Of a stretch of 64,000 nucleotides of DNA, positions 53,901 to 62,392 are shown piece after piece. A program made the position numbers and the translations under genes. The notes under the pieces are model-generated. The model made no database searches and was not told the DNA's origin. It saw only the letters and a program-made list of their open reading frames with translations. The first letter of the stretch is position 1. Every line of letters starts with the position of its first letter. This stretch comes from an uncultured Clostridia bacterium (GTDB taxonomy: Bacteria > Bacillota > Clostridia > Peptostreptococcales > Acidaminobacteraceae): positions 1-64,000 of the forward strand of contig CAKMJV010000011.1 in the NCBI GenBank assembly GCA_927417275.1, written 5' to 3'.

Positions 53901-54030
53901 TGACGTCTGTTTTAAGTGCTGTAAATTCTGGCACCAGCACATCAAAAGGCGTGTTCGCATAAACCATCATCGATGGAATGAAGCTTAAAGAGATGCTGAA
54001 GATCAGTAGTGTTGCGATTATTTTTCTCAT
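50977..54030 (-). CDS. Large SLH-domain surface protein
   Basis: A 1,017-residue exported protein. The signal peptide (1-25, ending SMMVYA) precedes N-terminal SLH repeats (about 50-260), including SYFTDIRNTYGHDAIVRMAA, RALIEDMTTEGIVPLKNNGT and FGPKENVTRGELAVIMKAAL. The remaining 750 residues form repeated beta-rich modules of about 60-110 residues with motifs such as YDYVTYKNGLVS, EDIITYKNGKVGGVKL and AGEPVKVYFDN. The type is not one I recognise. SLH domains here are N-terminal, whereas the downstream protein has them at its C-terminus. It lies between the giant TIG protein (14-base gap) and the other SLH gene, implying a shared surface assembly. Confidence 0.87.
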   Translation of the reverse strand: MRKIIATLLIFSISLSFIPSMMVYANTPFDVLVPEFTALKTDVTDAETLMGHAKGQDIIRNSYFTDIRNTYGHDAIVRMAALGVIQQYGDKKYYPAKSATGYDAIGMLVRLRGNEAAVMQRVYNQSGSSTTPAGLTELMNKEYLVEAQNLGIIQAAEVLNLLEPVSKELLTVWTARAIGVAPVFTQNTVFSFSDWTSVNPTYRALIEDMTTEGIVPLKNNGTFGPKENVTRGELAVIMKAALETQYAQRQMAAGFGLVIGVKPETVYEDGNTIKRNTVTVKNTDGTVTLFVSESHSKGNMRYDYVTYKNGLVSANGNLKLGDEVEYISVGGELHYVNVVDHNLILEKMNASSAADIYTTFHYGTLTDIRTKTQNKQGKSVNTEIYRVTDVSGDVFDLLVDEDLYTGLREDIITYKNGKVGGVKLLEAGDVMEYLVNEKREVIYIKVAPLDKKALSGTIRAVSELTEDGPATVTIYGYDDKVYQMPLAPYVNLMINERVTTLDNFVYGMPVTAEITNGYVTVVSGESYSGEPGYIPQYGKMRMGNAVTLYKNSFSIKLADGRTEFYNVSADTVFTKDGNLVNFSALRAGEPVKVYFDNINTMDASKVEIEAPEMLFEIIYKGKLKNVNGARKEIQIIGTDGTSKPEYIVNNDWLQADTYSLNLRVDDRTEIYAGNQKLTTTQLERLYTGQEIYAVVKAVFGQPTVVKLSVKTGGEMMYSSSVRTINHTLGQFDITTKENFNITDGTIVIKDGLVVPTSSLKARDTVFVISESPMGTYYQNAMMVKVVTPFDDIFNRIKIGAIETVNPSNITLRNHTQYTNNFINAVNPNESGYYKFYTNTKIVDVTDPAAVETIKPADFWHNKYARSENVDTTYNPNTAGLQFERYYAFMVINPGDSSVIAMHLRHKGLMPNQNFDDTLLKETDIATALDNTFNDAVLSRGIVTGDDETWDRLEITDSHDWTSYTGRWTANKANIFIKYTDAIVIKNNAVISVDDIQMGDYIYIMRVKEGALVIFVQS

Positions 54031-54044
54031 ATGCCCTCCTTCGA

Positions 54045-57000
54045 TTATTGGTTGGTCATTAGTACATAATGACCCGCGTCTTTAATTCTCGCGGTTACGC
54101 GGTTGTTTGCTGTATCCAGCGTGGCCGGAACGACTTCATAGTTCCCAGTTCGCGTGTTGTACTTATAGAGTTGAATTTGAGATTGTCTCGCCATATTGAT
54201 GTTTGCACCATCGTATTTAAAGATGACATCCATGGTACCTGCAAGTGCTGTAAAGGCGCGTGTGTCTTCATTTGATGAAGCATCAAATGTAATGCTGTGT
54301 ACTTTTGACACTTGGCGTTTACCTCTTACAACGGGTGTGAGGTACGACCGCGCACTGGTCATAGACGTATCCTCTGTGATGCGCGCATAAGCATCGTATA
54401 AATCAGCCACGGTTCTAAACGTGCTGGTATTGGTCGAAACGGGGGTAAATCGATACAGCGAATTGCCGTAATCTACGGTTATACTGGTCATGCCCGTTTT
54501 AACCAAACGCTCTGGTAAAACGATGCGTTTAAGTGTCGTGGTGGCTTTCACCGTACCTGTTAAGTCCACTGTCAAAGCCCCTTTATTAATCGCATTTGCT
54601 AAATCAACTTGTAGGACATTGCCATTAAGATTCGTTGCAAAGTCTTGACCACTTGGTACACCTAAGTCGCCATCTAAATCCTCTGGACCCAGCTCTTTAA
54701 CATTTTTGATGTTTTCATGTGTAAGTGCCGCGAGGTTCGAGTAGCCCGATGATCCAAATTTATTTACCGCTTTAACCACAAAGACGATGCGCTCTGCAGT
54801 GCCTATATTTTCAAAGCCTGGTAACTCCGTAATTTTGTACGGTTCAATGTTTGTGATGCCGAGGTACTTAAAGTCTCTAAAACCATTTACCATCAATTCA
54901 GAATTTGTTTTGATGCCCATGTACACGAAGATTTCAAAGTAGTTGGCTGTATCGGATACATAGTCATAAAGTTTGATATAACGATCGTCCACGACGCTTA
55001 CTTTTAGTCCCGATGGGTCTTTTGGAATCGGCACCGTGTATTCGAGTTTTACTGAATCGTCGGTTATACCGCCGTCTGCATTTCTTACCACGATGGAAAT
55101 TTTGCCTTCATAAGTGACTTCTGGCGTGGTGACGATGAGGGTTTCACTGTCTACGAATTCTACCTTTGATGCCAATGCACCCTGCTTAACATAGTGGATA
55201 GAGTCGTCTCTCCAGATGCCTTGCTCTGTGGCGGGCACGTTATCTGCTGGTCTTGCGACGAGCCATTCTCCACCAAAGTATACTTTTGCACCTTCTGCAA
55301 AGCCCGTTCCTTTGATCATGATTTCTTGACCACCGGTTACGTGGATGCGGTTAATCGGGTTGCCGTCTTTATCCAGTACCCCAGGGGTAATGGTTGGTGC
55401 GGAAACCACGGTGATGCCTTTGTCTTTGATGGCGATGCCGTAGTCGTTATTTAACACTTGTACTGTTTTCTCACCCAATGTCATGTTATTCGGTGTGGTA
55501 AAGGTGAGTTTCGTTCCACGTTCTGAGATGACGCCGTTATAAATCGGAATCCCTGCACGTGTACCGATGATGACGTAGCCGCCTTCTCTAAAGTCACTGC
55601 CTGTGATGACCACGGTATTGCCACCGTAAATCGAGGTCTTGCTCGGAGTGATCATATCGATTCTCGGCCCAGATAGTGGCTTCTTATAAACATAGAAATA
55701 AGGAAGCGTTAATAAACCGTAGTTGGGTCCAATTAAGTCGTTAAGGTTGTTTGATGTCGCGAGGCCTTTGTCTTGATTCTGGATCATAATCGGGTATTCC
55801 ATATCGATGTCGTTTACAGTCGCTTTTGGCACATTTGCTACGATGAGGTCATACACGATGCCGTTTATGGTTTTCGTGGTGACTTCCTTCACCGTCGCTT
55901 TATACGAACCGATGTAGACTTCCACATTATCCCTAAAATCTTCGCCGATGATTTCGATATCGATGCCACCATCTACTGACGATTCTACCAACCATTTGCT
56001 TTCATCAAACGAAAGGACGTGAGGCTCGACGTTAAAAATCTTAGGCTCACTGGCTGGGTTAGTATATAGGAAAGGTTTTGAAACCTTGCCGCCATCTGTG
56101 TTATAGTAGGTCATTTGCACGGTACCGATGGTGAAGTAAGAAGGTGTGGTTACCGTTACATGGGTGTCGTTATCATAAACGACCTTTGGTGCATAACCAC
56201 GTTCTACAAATAGCCTTCTGTCTGATATTTCGAGTTTGATGTACTCATAGGCATCACCCGAATAAACGGATGCATCTACATTTTTAAGGCCATTTGGCAC
56301 ATAATAATCACCTGCGCCATTTTGAAGCATGCCCATAGGAACGTAGGCCACCGTGTTGTTATAGTTAAATGTACGTGTATAGATAATGTTGTTTTCTGTT
56401 AGTGTTACGCGCACTTCACCCAGATCGCCAAAGTAACTTACACCGAGTCCACCGTCTAAGTTGACGCTGGCCCTTTGATTGTTTATAAGGCCTGAGTTTG
56501 CTGCGACTCGGTCTATGTTTCGGTTATCGATGGTCCCAAATCGAACCAATGCTTTGATATTTTCAAGTACGGTCACTTGTGAAGGGTCATCGTTTGCATA
56601 ACCGTAAGCGATGGTTGAATACATACGCGTGCCGTATAAATCTTTGGGTTCTTGACCTTGTCTACGACCAAATGCGGGTACGATCGACGTAATGTTTGGT
56701 GCTGTTGACGTATAGGTGTATTTGAGTTTGTTACTCACACCTGAATCGTTATTAATAACATAGACATCTACTGCGCCTGCTGCATGTGGTGGTGCGATGA
56801 CTTTTATAAACCCTTTTGTATATTCGACAATTTTCGCCTCATTCTCACCAAAATAGATTTTAGGCAGAAGCACGGAGTCATAGTACACGTCATAATAGGG
56901 GTTTTCCAACATCGGGAATGTCTGAAGCACGCCGGGATTCAGCGGACTTGCTAATAAGTCATCCCATAGGCCGTTTTTAAATAAATCCACAAATGGATCG

Positions 57001-60000
57001 CCAACATCGTAGCCCGGTCCACCCACTTGATTTTCATAAGGTTCATAGAATCTAAATTCATAGCCGATGATTTCTACGATTTCGCCCCCATTAGACGATC
57101 CACCTGCTGGCAAAATCCGTGTAATGGATGGGTCTGATAATGGAATGATATAAATAAAACCTTTGTCTCTGCCTGCATTACCACCGTCTGGATTTACCAC
57201 AACCACTGGCACGGCAAGTTCATCCACGCCATAATCTCTGGTTAAATTTTTAATCGATTTAGGCATTTTCACTTTAATCCAAGAACCATCCAGTGCGACA
57301 TAGGTGTCTGCTTTGGGTATTTCCACAGAGTCCACAAAAACGCGCACGTCATCCTCAAAGTCACTGCCTGAAATCGTTACATAGTAACCGCCGTCAACCG
57401 ATCCCTTTTGAGGTGCTATGGTGGTGATTATAGGATTAGAGGTTGCTTGAGAAATATAGTAAAACCCGTTGTTGCCCGTTTTGCTGGCACTTTTTGTGTC
57501 GGGATTCATAATAACGAGGTCTTTAAAACCTTTTCCCGTGGTTAAACTTGGCACGGTAAAAATAATTTGATTTTTAGAAACAATGCGCGTTTGATTGCCT
57601 TCGATCCGGCCCGTTACTGAATTGGTCGTATAAGGGGTAATCATAAACAGTTCAAGTCCGTCGAGTTCGATGCCTTGATTTGTAACCACGATCGGTCGTT
57701 CAAATCCAAGTGAGTCTACTGCAACCAAGCTGTTTGGCGCTTTATATTCTACGGTATATGACTTATCTCTACCATTTGATAAAATCGGTTGACCCGCAAA
57801 GTTGTAAGTCAACGTAAAACGCTCATTATCAAGGGATTTAAGGGTTACCGAATCCGTATAGTCTGCTAAAAATGCCTTCGGATTGCCTTCATCATCAAGG
57901 CCAATTCGAACGAGATGATTATCCATCGTCGCAGTAAACGTCGGTCCACCACTGATGGCGATACTGGTCACACCAGCGCTTGGTTCGGTTATGGTAACAC
58001 CACCCACTAAAACGCCATTTTTATCATAGGCACTGTAAGCACCGGATTGATATCTTATGGCATAGGTTGCTGTAGGGGTTATAAATGCTGGGTTATTACT
58101 TGCATCGTTGCTCATGGTGATGACATTTCCAGAGCCATCTACTACGGTGGCATTTTCAGCAAATTTTGAGTACACCGCTTTGCCTGCATCGATTTGTATT
58201 AAGCGATCGGTGCTGGGAACGGTATAATTATTAAAGATGATGTTACCGGATGTGTCTCGATTATACGCATTAACTTCTCTACCGTCTATGAGCATACGTG
58301 TACCAATTAATCGGTATGCGTCAATGCCTTTTTCGGTTACCGCCGTAGGATCTGGCTTTAAGAAGTTATCCCCGTTTACCACCACAAGCGTGCCAAAGGT
58401 ACCCAGCGGTGGGCTAAAGCTCGTGAAAATCGGATCCTTATTAAAGGTCTTTACATAGGTAAAGTCGCTCACTGCCAGTCCACCACTTGGATTTAGGATT
58501 TGCACCTGCGTGGTACCTTCTCTGCCTGATGGGGCTGTAAAGGAAACTAAGATTCGATTGCCCGTGGTATCTAGTTCTCTGGTGAATGCCGTGATTTCTT
58601 CGCCATCTAAAAAGAGTTTCATGCCATTTTGTAGGTTTGATCCTGTAATGACGATTTCTTCATCACCTTCTACGGTTATAATGTTCGGTTTGACACTTTC
58701 GATAACTGGAATATCCGATGTTTTTATAAATTCGATAAAGTCCGATTTTATGCTGGATTTACCATAGTCTGCTGATTTTCGCGTAGGGTTCGTGATTTGT
58801 ATGTGCTTAATGCCCCCATCTGCGATGAGCGATAAGTTAGGTGCGACGATGATGATTTTCGTGCCCAGTTGGTTGTTTGATGTGCCATCAACGACGTTAT
58901 TATCATCATCTAACACTGTCATATCAAGTGGTACAGGTCTTCCATCTGGGTACCTTAAGATGTTTTCTGCGCCATCTTCTGTAAGTTTGTATTTGATAAG
59001 GCCGCGATAAGTCACACCCAGATGTACCACTTCATCATTTGGGAAAAAGGCCAATTGATAGCGGTTGTTAAAGGTATTATTATCATTCTTCTTTATAAGG
59101 ACGGTTGGTTTACGTGTGATGACGTTGCCATCGCCGTCTACAAAACGATCCACTAAGAATCGATCGCCTTTAATCGCGATGAGCGTGTCGTTTTTAAACT
59201 TTGAGTATGCCGTTGCCGTATCTTCGATTTGAATCATTTGTGGCAATACGGTATCTATTTGCGGTGTAAATGTACTGGGCTCAAATTCGTACCCGTTGGG
59301 TATCGTTATGATTTGATTAAATACGAATTGTTTGCCTATATTTAAACCGCTTGTTATTTCTAAAACGGTTTGTATTTCCACGACCACATCTTTAAAAGGC
59401 GCTGTCTCCGCATCATTTACGCTGTCTGTGATGACGATAAATTGATCCGTAGCACCTTTTATGATTTGGAAATCATTATTTGAATCTCTCGCAAATTTGA
59501 CTTTTTTAGCGATTTGCATGTTAATGTTTCGGGTTATAGAGACGTTTTCGCCTTTGTATACGCCATTTGAATATTCTATATTTAAAATTTCATCGTTTGT
59601 GAGACCTGTTGTGTTTAAAATAGCACCTGTCGTGGTTAAGTCTGGGATGTTTAAAGTGAGGATGTTATAGCCTTTTATTTCTACATTTCCGCCAGTATCT
59701 GGCCCTTTTTCTGGATAGATGCTGATGATGCTGGGCTTAAAATCGGCTTGTATAACGGTAAACTCGTCGTAGGTGCCGTCGTTTTTTAATACCACATGCT
59801 CTGCGACGATTTGGTCGTTTTGTTCATCGACGATGACGACGTAGTAGTTACGTCTTGCAAAGTCCACATGACTTGGTACGCGTACTGTTAATACGTCTTC
59901 GTCACCATTGACATTAAGGCCCAGTGAAACGAACTGCGCTTTGTTAACATCGGTATACTTATCCGAACCGTCCAGTGCTTTTAAAAAGTACACCTCATAG

Positions 60001-60782
60001 TTTCGCGTATCCGAAAAATTATCACCTCTAAAGTAAACTTCATCTCCCAGCGTGCCTGTGGCTGGATCGCCTTTTGCGCCTGTGTTTGGAAACATCCGAA
60101 CGTCTCCAAGTCCAAGGTCTTCTATGATTCTAAATGCGTTTTGATACGTGTATTCGATTTCAACCCTTGGATCGGATAGGTTGTCATTTTTTTTAAGTAC
60201 GATATTTTGGGACCCCAACAAACCAGGGTTAATCGGATTATTTAGCGTTAGGCTCAAACCGCCGGCTGCGCCTGTGCCGATAGATGTGGTGGACAAGCCT
60301 GTGCCATAAGTGCCTGTGATATTGCCCGTATTTAATGTGTTAAGGTAGTTACCATTAAATATGATGTTCTCTCCTGCGCCTCTGATAATCGTTTGCTTGT
60401 TTGAACTTTGAATGTTTGGAAATGTGCCTGTGTTTAAGTTAACGATGGCGCCACTAATAATGACCCGTCCTAAAAAGCCTTGCGCTTCTTGACGCGTCAA
60501 ATTTATTTTTACAAAGGTATTTGAGTTTATGGTGCGGGTTCCCATGTTTACATAGCCTTGTCCTGCCCGTTCAAACCGCAGCTCTACATCTCTTAAGTTT
60601 GATCCCAGGATTTCGATATAACCCCCATTAATCTGGAAAACATCGTGTGTGATGGCATATTTGATGTCCGTTACGATGATGTCAGTACCCCCAAATGATC
60701 CAACCACCAGTGCGAAGCTATGCATTGGCAACGCCGCGATCACTGTTATCAGTGCCAAAAGCACGATTAATTTTTTCCTCAT
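54045..60782 (-). CDS. Giant IPT/TIG-repeat surface protein
   Basis: A 2,245-residue exported protein. The ATG at 60782 has GGAGG six bases upstream and is preferred over a GTG at 60788. After the signal peptide (KLIVLLALITVIAALPMHSFA) come many Ig-like IPT/TIG domains recognised by P-x-x-G-x-x-x-GG...I-x-G-x-x-F. They occur near residues 355, 700, 785, 1120, 1222, 1360, 1585, 1705 and 1815; TIAPQKGSVDGG and MITPSKTSIYGG are clear examples. A fibronectin-like segment lies near 1,905-1,995. There are no SLH repeats or LPxTG-like sortase signal, so retention at the surface probably depends on the two SLH proteins encoded next. Likely an adhesive or structural fibre; function unproven. Confidence 0.85.
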   Translation of the reverse strand: MRKKLIVLLALITVIAALPMHSFALVVGSFGGTDIIVTDIKYAITHDVFQINGGYIEILGSNLRDVELRFERAGQGYVNMGTRTINSNTFVKINLTRQEAQGFLGRVIISGAIVNLNTGTFPNIQSSNKQTIIRGAGENIIFNGNYLNTLNTGNITGTYGTGLSTTSIGTGAAGGLSLTLNNPINPGLLGSQNIVLKKNDNLSDPRVEIEYTYQNAFRIIEDLGLGDVRMFPNTGAKGDPATGTLGDEVYFRGDNFSDTRNYEVYFLKALDGSDKYTDVNKAQFVSLGLNVNGDEDVLTVRVPSHVDFARRNYYVVIVDEQNDQIVAEHVVLKNDGTYDEFTVIQADFKPSIISIYPEKGPDTGGNVEIKGYNILTLNIPDLTTTGAILNTTGLTNDEILNIEYSNGVYKGENVSITRNINMQIAKKVKFARDSNNDFQIIKGATDQFIVITDSVNDAETAPFKDVVVEIQTVLEITSGLNIGKQFVFNQIITIPNGYEFEPSTFTPQIDTVLPQMIQIEDTATAYSKFKNDTLIAIKGDRFLVDRFVDGDGNVITRKPTVLIKKNDNNTFNNRYQLAFFPNDEVVHLGVTYRGLIKYKLTEDGAENILRYPDGRPVPLDMTVLDDDNNVVDGTSNNQLGTKIIIVAPNLSLIADGGIKHIQITNPTRKSADYGKSSIKSDFIEFIKTSDIPVIESVKPNIITVEGDEEIVITGSNLQNGMKLFLDGEEITAFTRELDTTGNRILVSFTAPSGREGTTQVQILNPSGGLAVSDFTYVKTFNKDPIFTSFSPPLGTFGTLVVVNGDNFLKPDPTAVTEKGIDAYRLIGTRMLIDGREVNAYNRDTSGNIIFNNYTVPSTDRLIQIDAGKAVYSKFAENATVVDGSGNVITMSNDASNNPAFITPTATYAIRYQSGAYSAYDKNGVLVGGVTITEPSAGVTSIAISGGPTFTATMDNHLVRIGLDDEGNPKAFLADYTDSVTLKSLDNERFTLTYNFAGQPILSNGRDKSYTVEYKAPNSLVAVDSLGFERPIVVTNQGIELDGLELFMITPYTTNSVTGRIEGNQTRIVSKNQIIFTVPSLTTGKGFKDLVIMNPDTKSASKTGNNGFYYISQATSNPIITTIAPQKGSVDGGYYVTISGSDFEDDVRVFVDSVEIPKADTYVALDGSWIKVKMPKSIKNLTRDYGVDELAVPVVVVNPDGGNAGRDKGFIYIIPLSDPSITRILPAGGSSNGGEIVEIIGYEFRFYEPYENQVGGPGYDVGDPFVDLFKNGLWDDLLASPLNPGVLQTFPMLENPYYDVYYDSVLLPKIYFGENEAKIVEYTKGFIKVIAPPHAAGAVDVYVINNDSGVSNKLKYTYTSTAPNITSIVPAFGRRQGQEPKDLYGTRMYSTIAYGYANDDPSQVTVLENIKALVRFGTIDNRNIDRVAANSGLINNQRASVNLDGGLGVSYFGDLGEVRVTLTENNIIYTRTFNYNNTVAYVPMGMLQNGAGDYYVPNGLKNVDASVYSGDAYEYIKLEISDRRLFVERGYAPKVVYDNDTHVTVTTPSYFTIGTVQMTYYNTDGGKVSKPFLYTNPASEPKIFNVEPHVLSFDESKWLVESSVDGGIDIEIIGEDFRDNVEVYIGSYKATVKEVTTKTINGIVYDLIVANVPKATVNDIDMEYPIMIQNQDKGLATSNNLNDLIGPNYGLLTLPYFYVYKKPLSGPRIDMITPSKTSIYGGNTVVITGSDFREGGYVIIGTRAGIPIYNGVISERGTKLTFTTPNNMTLGEKTVQVLNNDYGIAIKDKGITVVSAPTITPGVLDKDGNPINRIHVTGGQEIMIKGTGFAEGAKVYFGGEWLVARPADNVPATEQGIWRDDSIHYVKQGALASKVEFVDSETLIVTTPEVTYEGKISIVVRNADGGITDDSVKLEYTVPIPKDPSGLKVSVVDDRYIKLYDYVSDTANYFEIFVYMGIKTNSELMVNGFRDFKYLGITNIEPYKITELPGFENIGTAERIVFVVKAVNKFGSSGYSNLAALTHENIKNVKELGPEDLDGDLGVPSGQDFATNLNGNVLQVDLANAINKGALTVDLTGTVKATTTLKRIVLPERLVKTGMTSITVDYGNSLYRFTPVSTNTSTFRTVADLYDAYARITEDTSMTSARSYLTPVVRGKRQVSKVHSITFDASSNEDTRAFTALAGTMDVIFKYDGANINMARQSQIQLYKYNTRTGNYEVVPATLDTANNRVTARIKDAGHYVLMTNQ

Positions 60783-61063
60783 ATTCACCCTCCATTATCC
60801 TAAACTGGGTACAAATGCCCCATTATAATGCGTATATACTTGTATTATATCAAATATTGTATGTCAATGCTTTTAAATCCGCTTTACAACGATGTTACGT
60901 GTTATATGCTACACCGCACACTTATAAAGTTTTATCGGCATTTTGTGAGGCTTTCTTTACCACCTGTGGTATTTTTCTGTTTCTTTTTTTAAGTGTATTC
61001 TGTATAATTCAGGGTAATACTATGAATAATTCGTAATAAATGACATCGAAATGAGGTGACCGC
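60783..61063. other. Divergent control region between the TIG operon and the cupin-HD-GYP gene
   Basis: On the minus strand a perfect TTGACA (60866-60871 region) is followed by TATAAT boxes at non-ideal spacing, one 12 bases on and another further on near 60,823-60,828. The operon promoter is here but not uniquely assignable. On the plus strand TATAAT occurs about 55 bases before the HD-GYP start without a good -35 box. No gene is seen. Confidence 0.35.
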
Positions 61064-61960
61064 ATGAACCACTTTAAGATTATTCGCTCTGACGAGGTAG
61101 AATCGACTTATATTGTAAAGCGAAAGAACTCTCACATTGATAAGAAATACCACGACAACCACCTGCAAGTTTCAAAAATTCACATGTCGACTGATCGCAT
61201 TTTATATATCGACCCCGTGGCTTCTCAAGATGCGTATAAAACGTATTATGTCTTAGAGGGTTCTTGTTATATTTATGGCGACGATACCACGGTTTATGCG
61301 GGGGATATGTTGGTTTTTAAAAACACCGACGAGGTGCAAACCATTAAAACGTTAGAGGAGACGGTGCTCTTGGTACATGCCAGTCAATACGATGTCTATA
61401 AAACCTTAGAGGACAATCAAGAGCTAATCAATGCCATCCTTTTGGAAATTCAGGAAAAAGACCACTACACGGGCGAACACAGTTTGAGGGTTTATGAGCT
61501 CGTTAAAAAGCTCGGTCTGCGGTTAGGATATGTCTCAAGATCGCTTAATAACCTGACGAAAGCGGCTTACTACCACGACCTCGGAAAAATATTTATTCCA
61601 GATGAAATTCTAAATAAGCCCGCTTTGCTTACACCGGATGAGTTTGAAATCATTAAAGAACATGTTGAGTTGGCGCGCGATATGATCGTAGAAAATTTTA
61701 ACGATACGGTCTATCAAATCATCTACCAACATCACGAGCGCTATAACGGATCTGGGTATCCAAATGGACTTAAGGGCGATGCGATCTGTAAGGAAGCGCG
61801 GTTGCTTGCCATCTGCGATAGTTTTGATGCGATGATTACCGATCGCGTTTATAAAAAGGGGAAGTCTGTTGAAGTGGCGCTTCAAGAGTTGAAGGAACTG
61901 GCGGGTTCTCAGTACGATCCTGAGTTGGTGAAAGAATTTGTTGCGATGTTCTTAGAATAG
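61064..61960 (+). CDS. Cupin-HD-GYP protein
   Basis: A 298-residue soluble protein. The N-terminal cupin-like beta-barrel (about 35-105) has YYVLEGSCYIYGDDTTVYAG and DMLVFKN. It is joined to an HD-GYP phosphodiesterase domain (about 112-298) with GEHSLRVYELVKKLG, YYHDLGKIFIPDEIL (HD 171-172), YQHHERYNGSGYPNGL (HHE 223-225, GYP 231-233) and CDSFDAMITDR. All metal and GYP motifs are intact, so cyclic di-GMP hydrolysis is likely. The cupin may bind a small ligand that controls it. GAGGTGACC precedes the start. It is divergent from the surface-protein operon. Confidence 0.9.
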   Translation: MNHFKIIRSDEVESTYIVKRKNSHIDKKYHDNHLQVSKIHMSTDRILYIDPVASQDAYKTYYVLEGSCYIYGDDTTVYAGDMLVFKNTDEVQTIKTLEETVLLVHASQYDVYKTLEDNQELINAILLEIQEKDHYTGEHSLRVYELVKKLGLRLGYVSRSLNNLTKAAYYHDLGKIFIPDEILNKPALLTPDEFEIIKEHVELARDMIVENFNDTVYQIIYQHHERYNGSGYPNGLKGDAICKEARLLAICDSFDAMITDRVYKKGKSVEVALQELKELAGSQYDPELVKEFVAMFLE

Positions 61961-62392
61961 TTTTTCGGATTTTGGGAAAAAAAATAAGGCTTAAATTCAT
62001 TTGAATTTAAGCCCATCAACATAAAATGTTAAGAAGGGGGGAATTTCGCGAGTGGGGTATTTTGGGGGAATGCCCACCCGGAATTCATTATTGGGGTTTT
62101 GTTGCATCATTTAGGTAATTTTTGGGGGTTTATATCGGGTTAACGATCTGTATATCGTTGACCTGTTTTCATTATAGGTTTTACTTATGTATAGGTTATG
62201 ACCCCTTTGTGAATATTCTGTTAAGACTATGATGTTTGATATTGTTATGATTGGGTAATTTTAGTGTATTGAGATATTCTCAGATGCGCTTTTTAGTGAT
62301 ATAATACAAGGGAATATGTTCAAAAGGCATTTTTTTCAGTTATTTCTTTTCATTGATTATAAATGTATAACAAATTTTCAAAGGAGTTCTTT
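61961..62392. other. Long intergenic region with hairpin, G-rich tract and promoter
   Basis: It contains an 11-bp perfect hairpin GGCTTAAATTC-ATTT-GAATTTAAGCC (61988-62013), probably the end of the cupin-HD-GYP transcript although plus-strand T are lacking. A G-rich stretch (62034-62075, runs of six, four and five G) follows. Near the end an extended -10 box TGATATAAT lies at 62297-62305 for the BTAD regulator gene. No coding frame was supported. Confidence 0.5.

Noticed and set aside
54069..60672. Several plus-strand open frames of 60-90 codons inside the TIG protein gene
   Set aside because: They are antisense shadows of a long, well-supported coding sequence with a signal peptide and domain repeats.
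60783..60871. Single assigned promoter for the TIG operon
   Set aside because: A perfect TTGACA is present but the TATAAT boxes are at the wrong spacing, so no exact promoter could be named.
61988..62013. Perfect hairpin as a strong terminator of the cupin-HD-GYP gene
   Set aside because: The plus strand lacks a T-run after the stem; the T-rich side belongs to the minus strand, where no gene ends. It is mentioned only as a hairpin.
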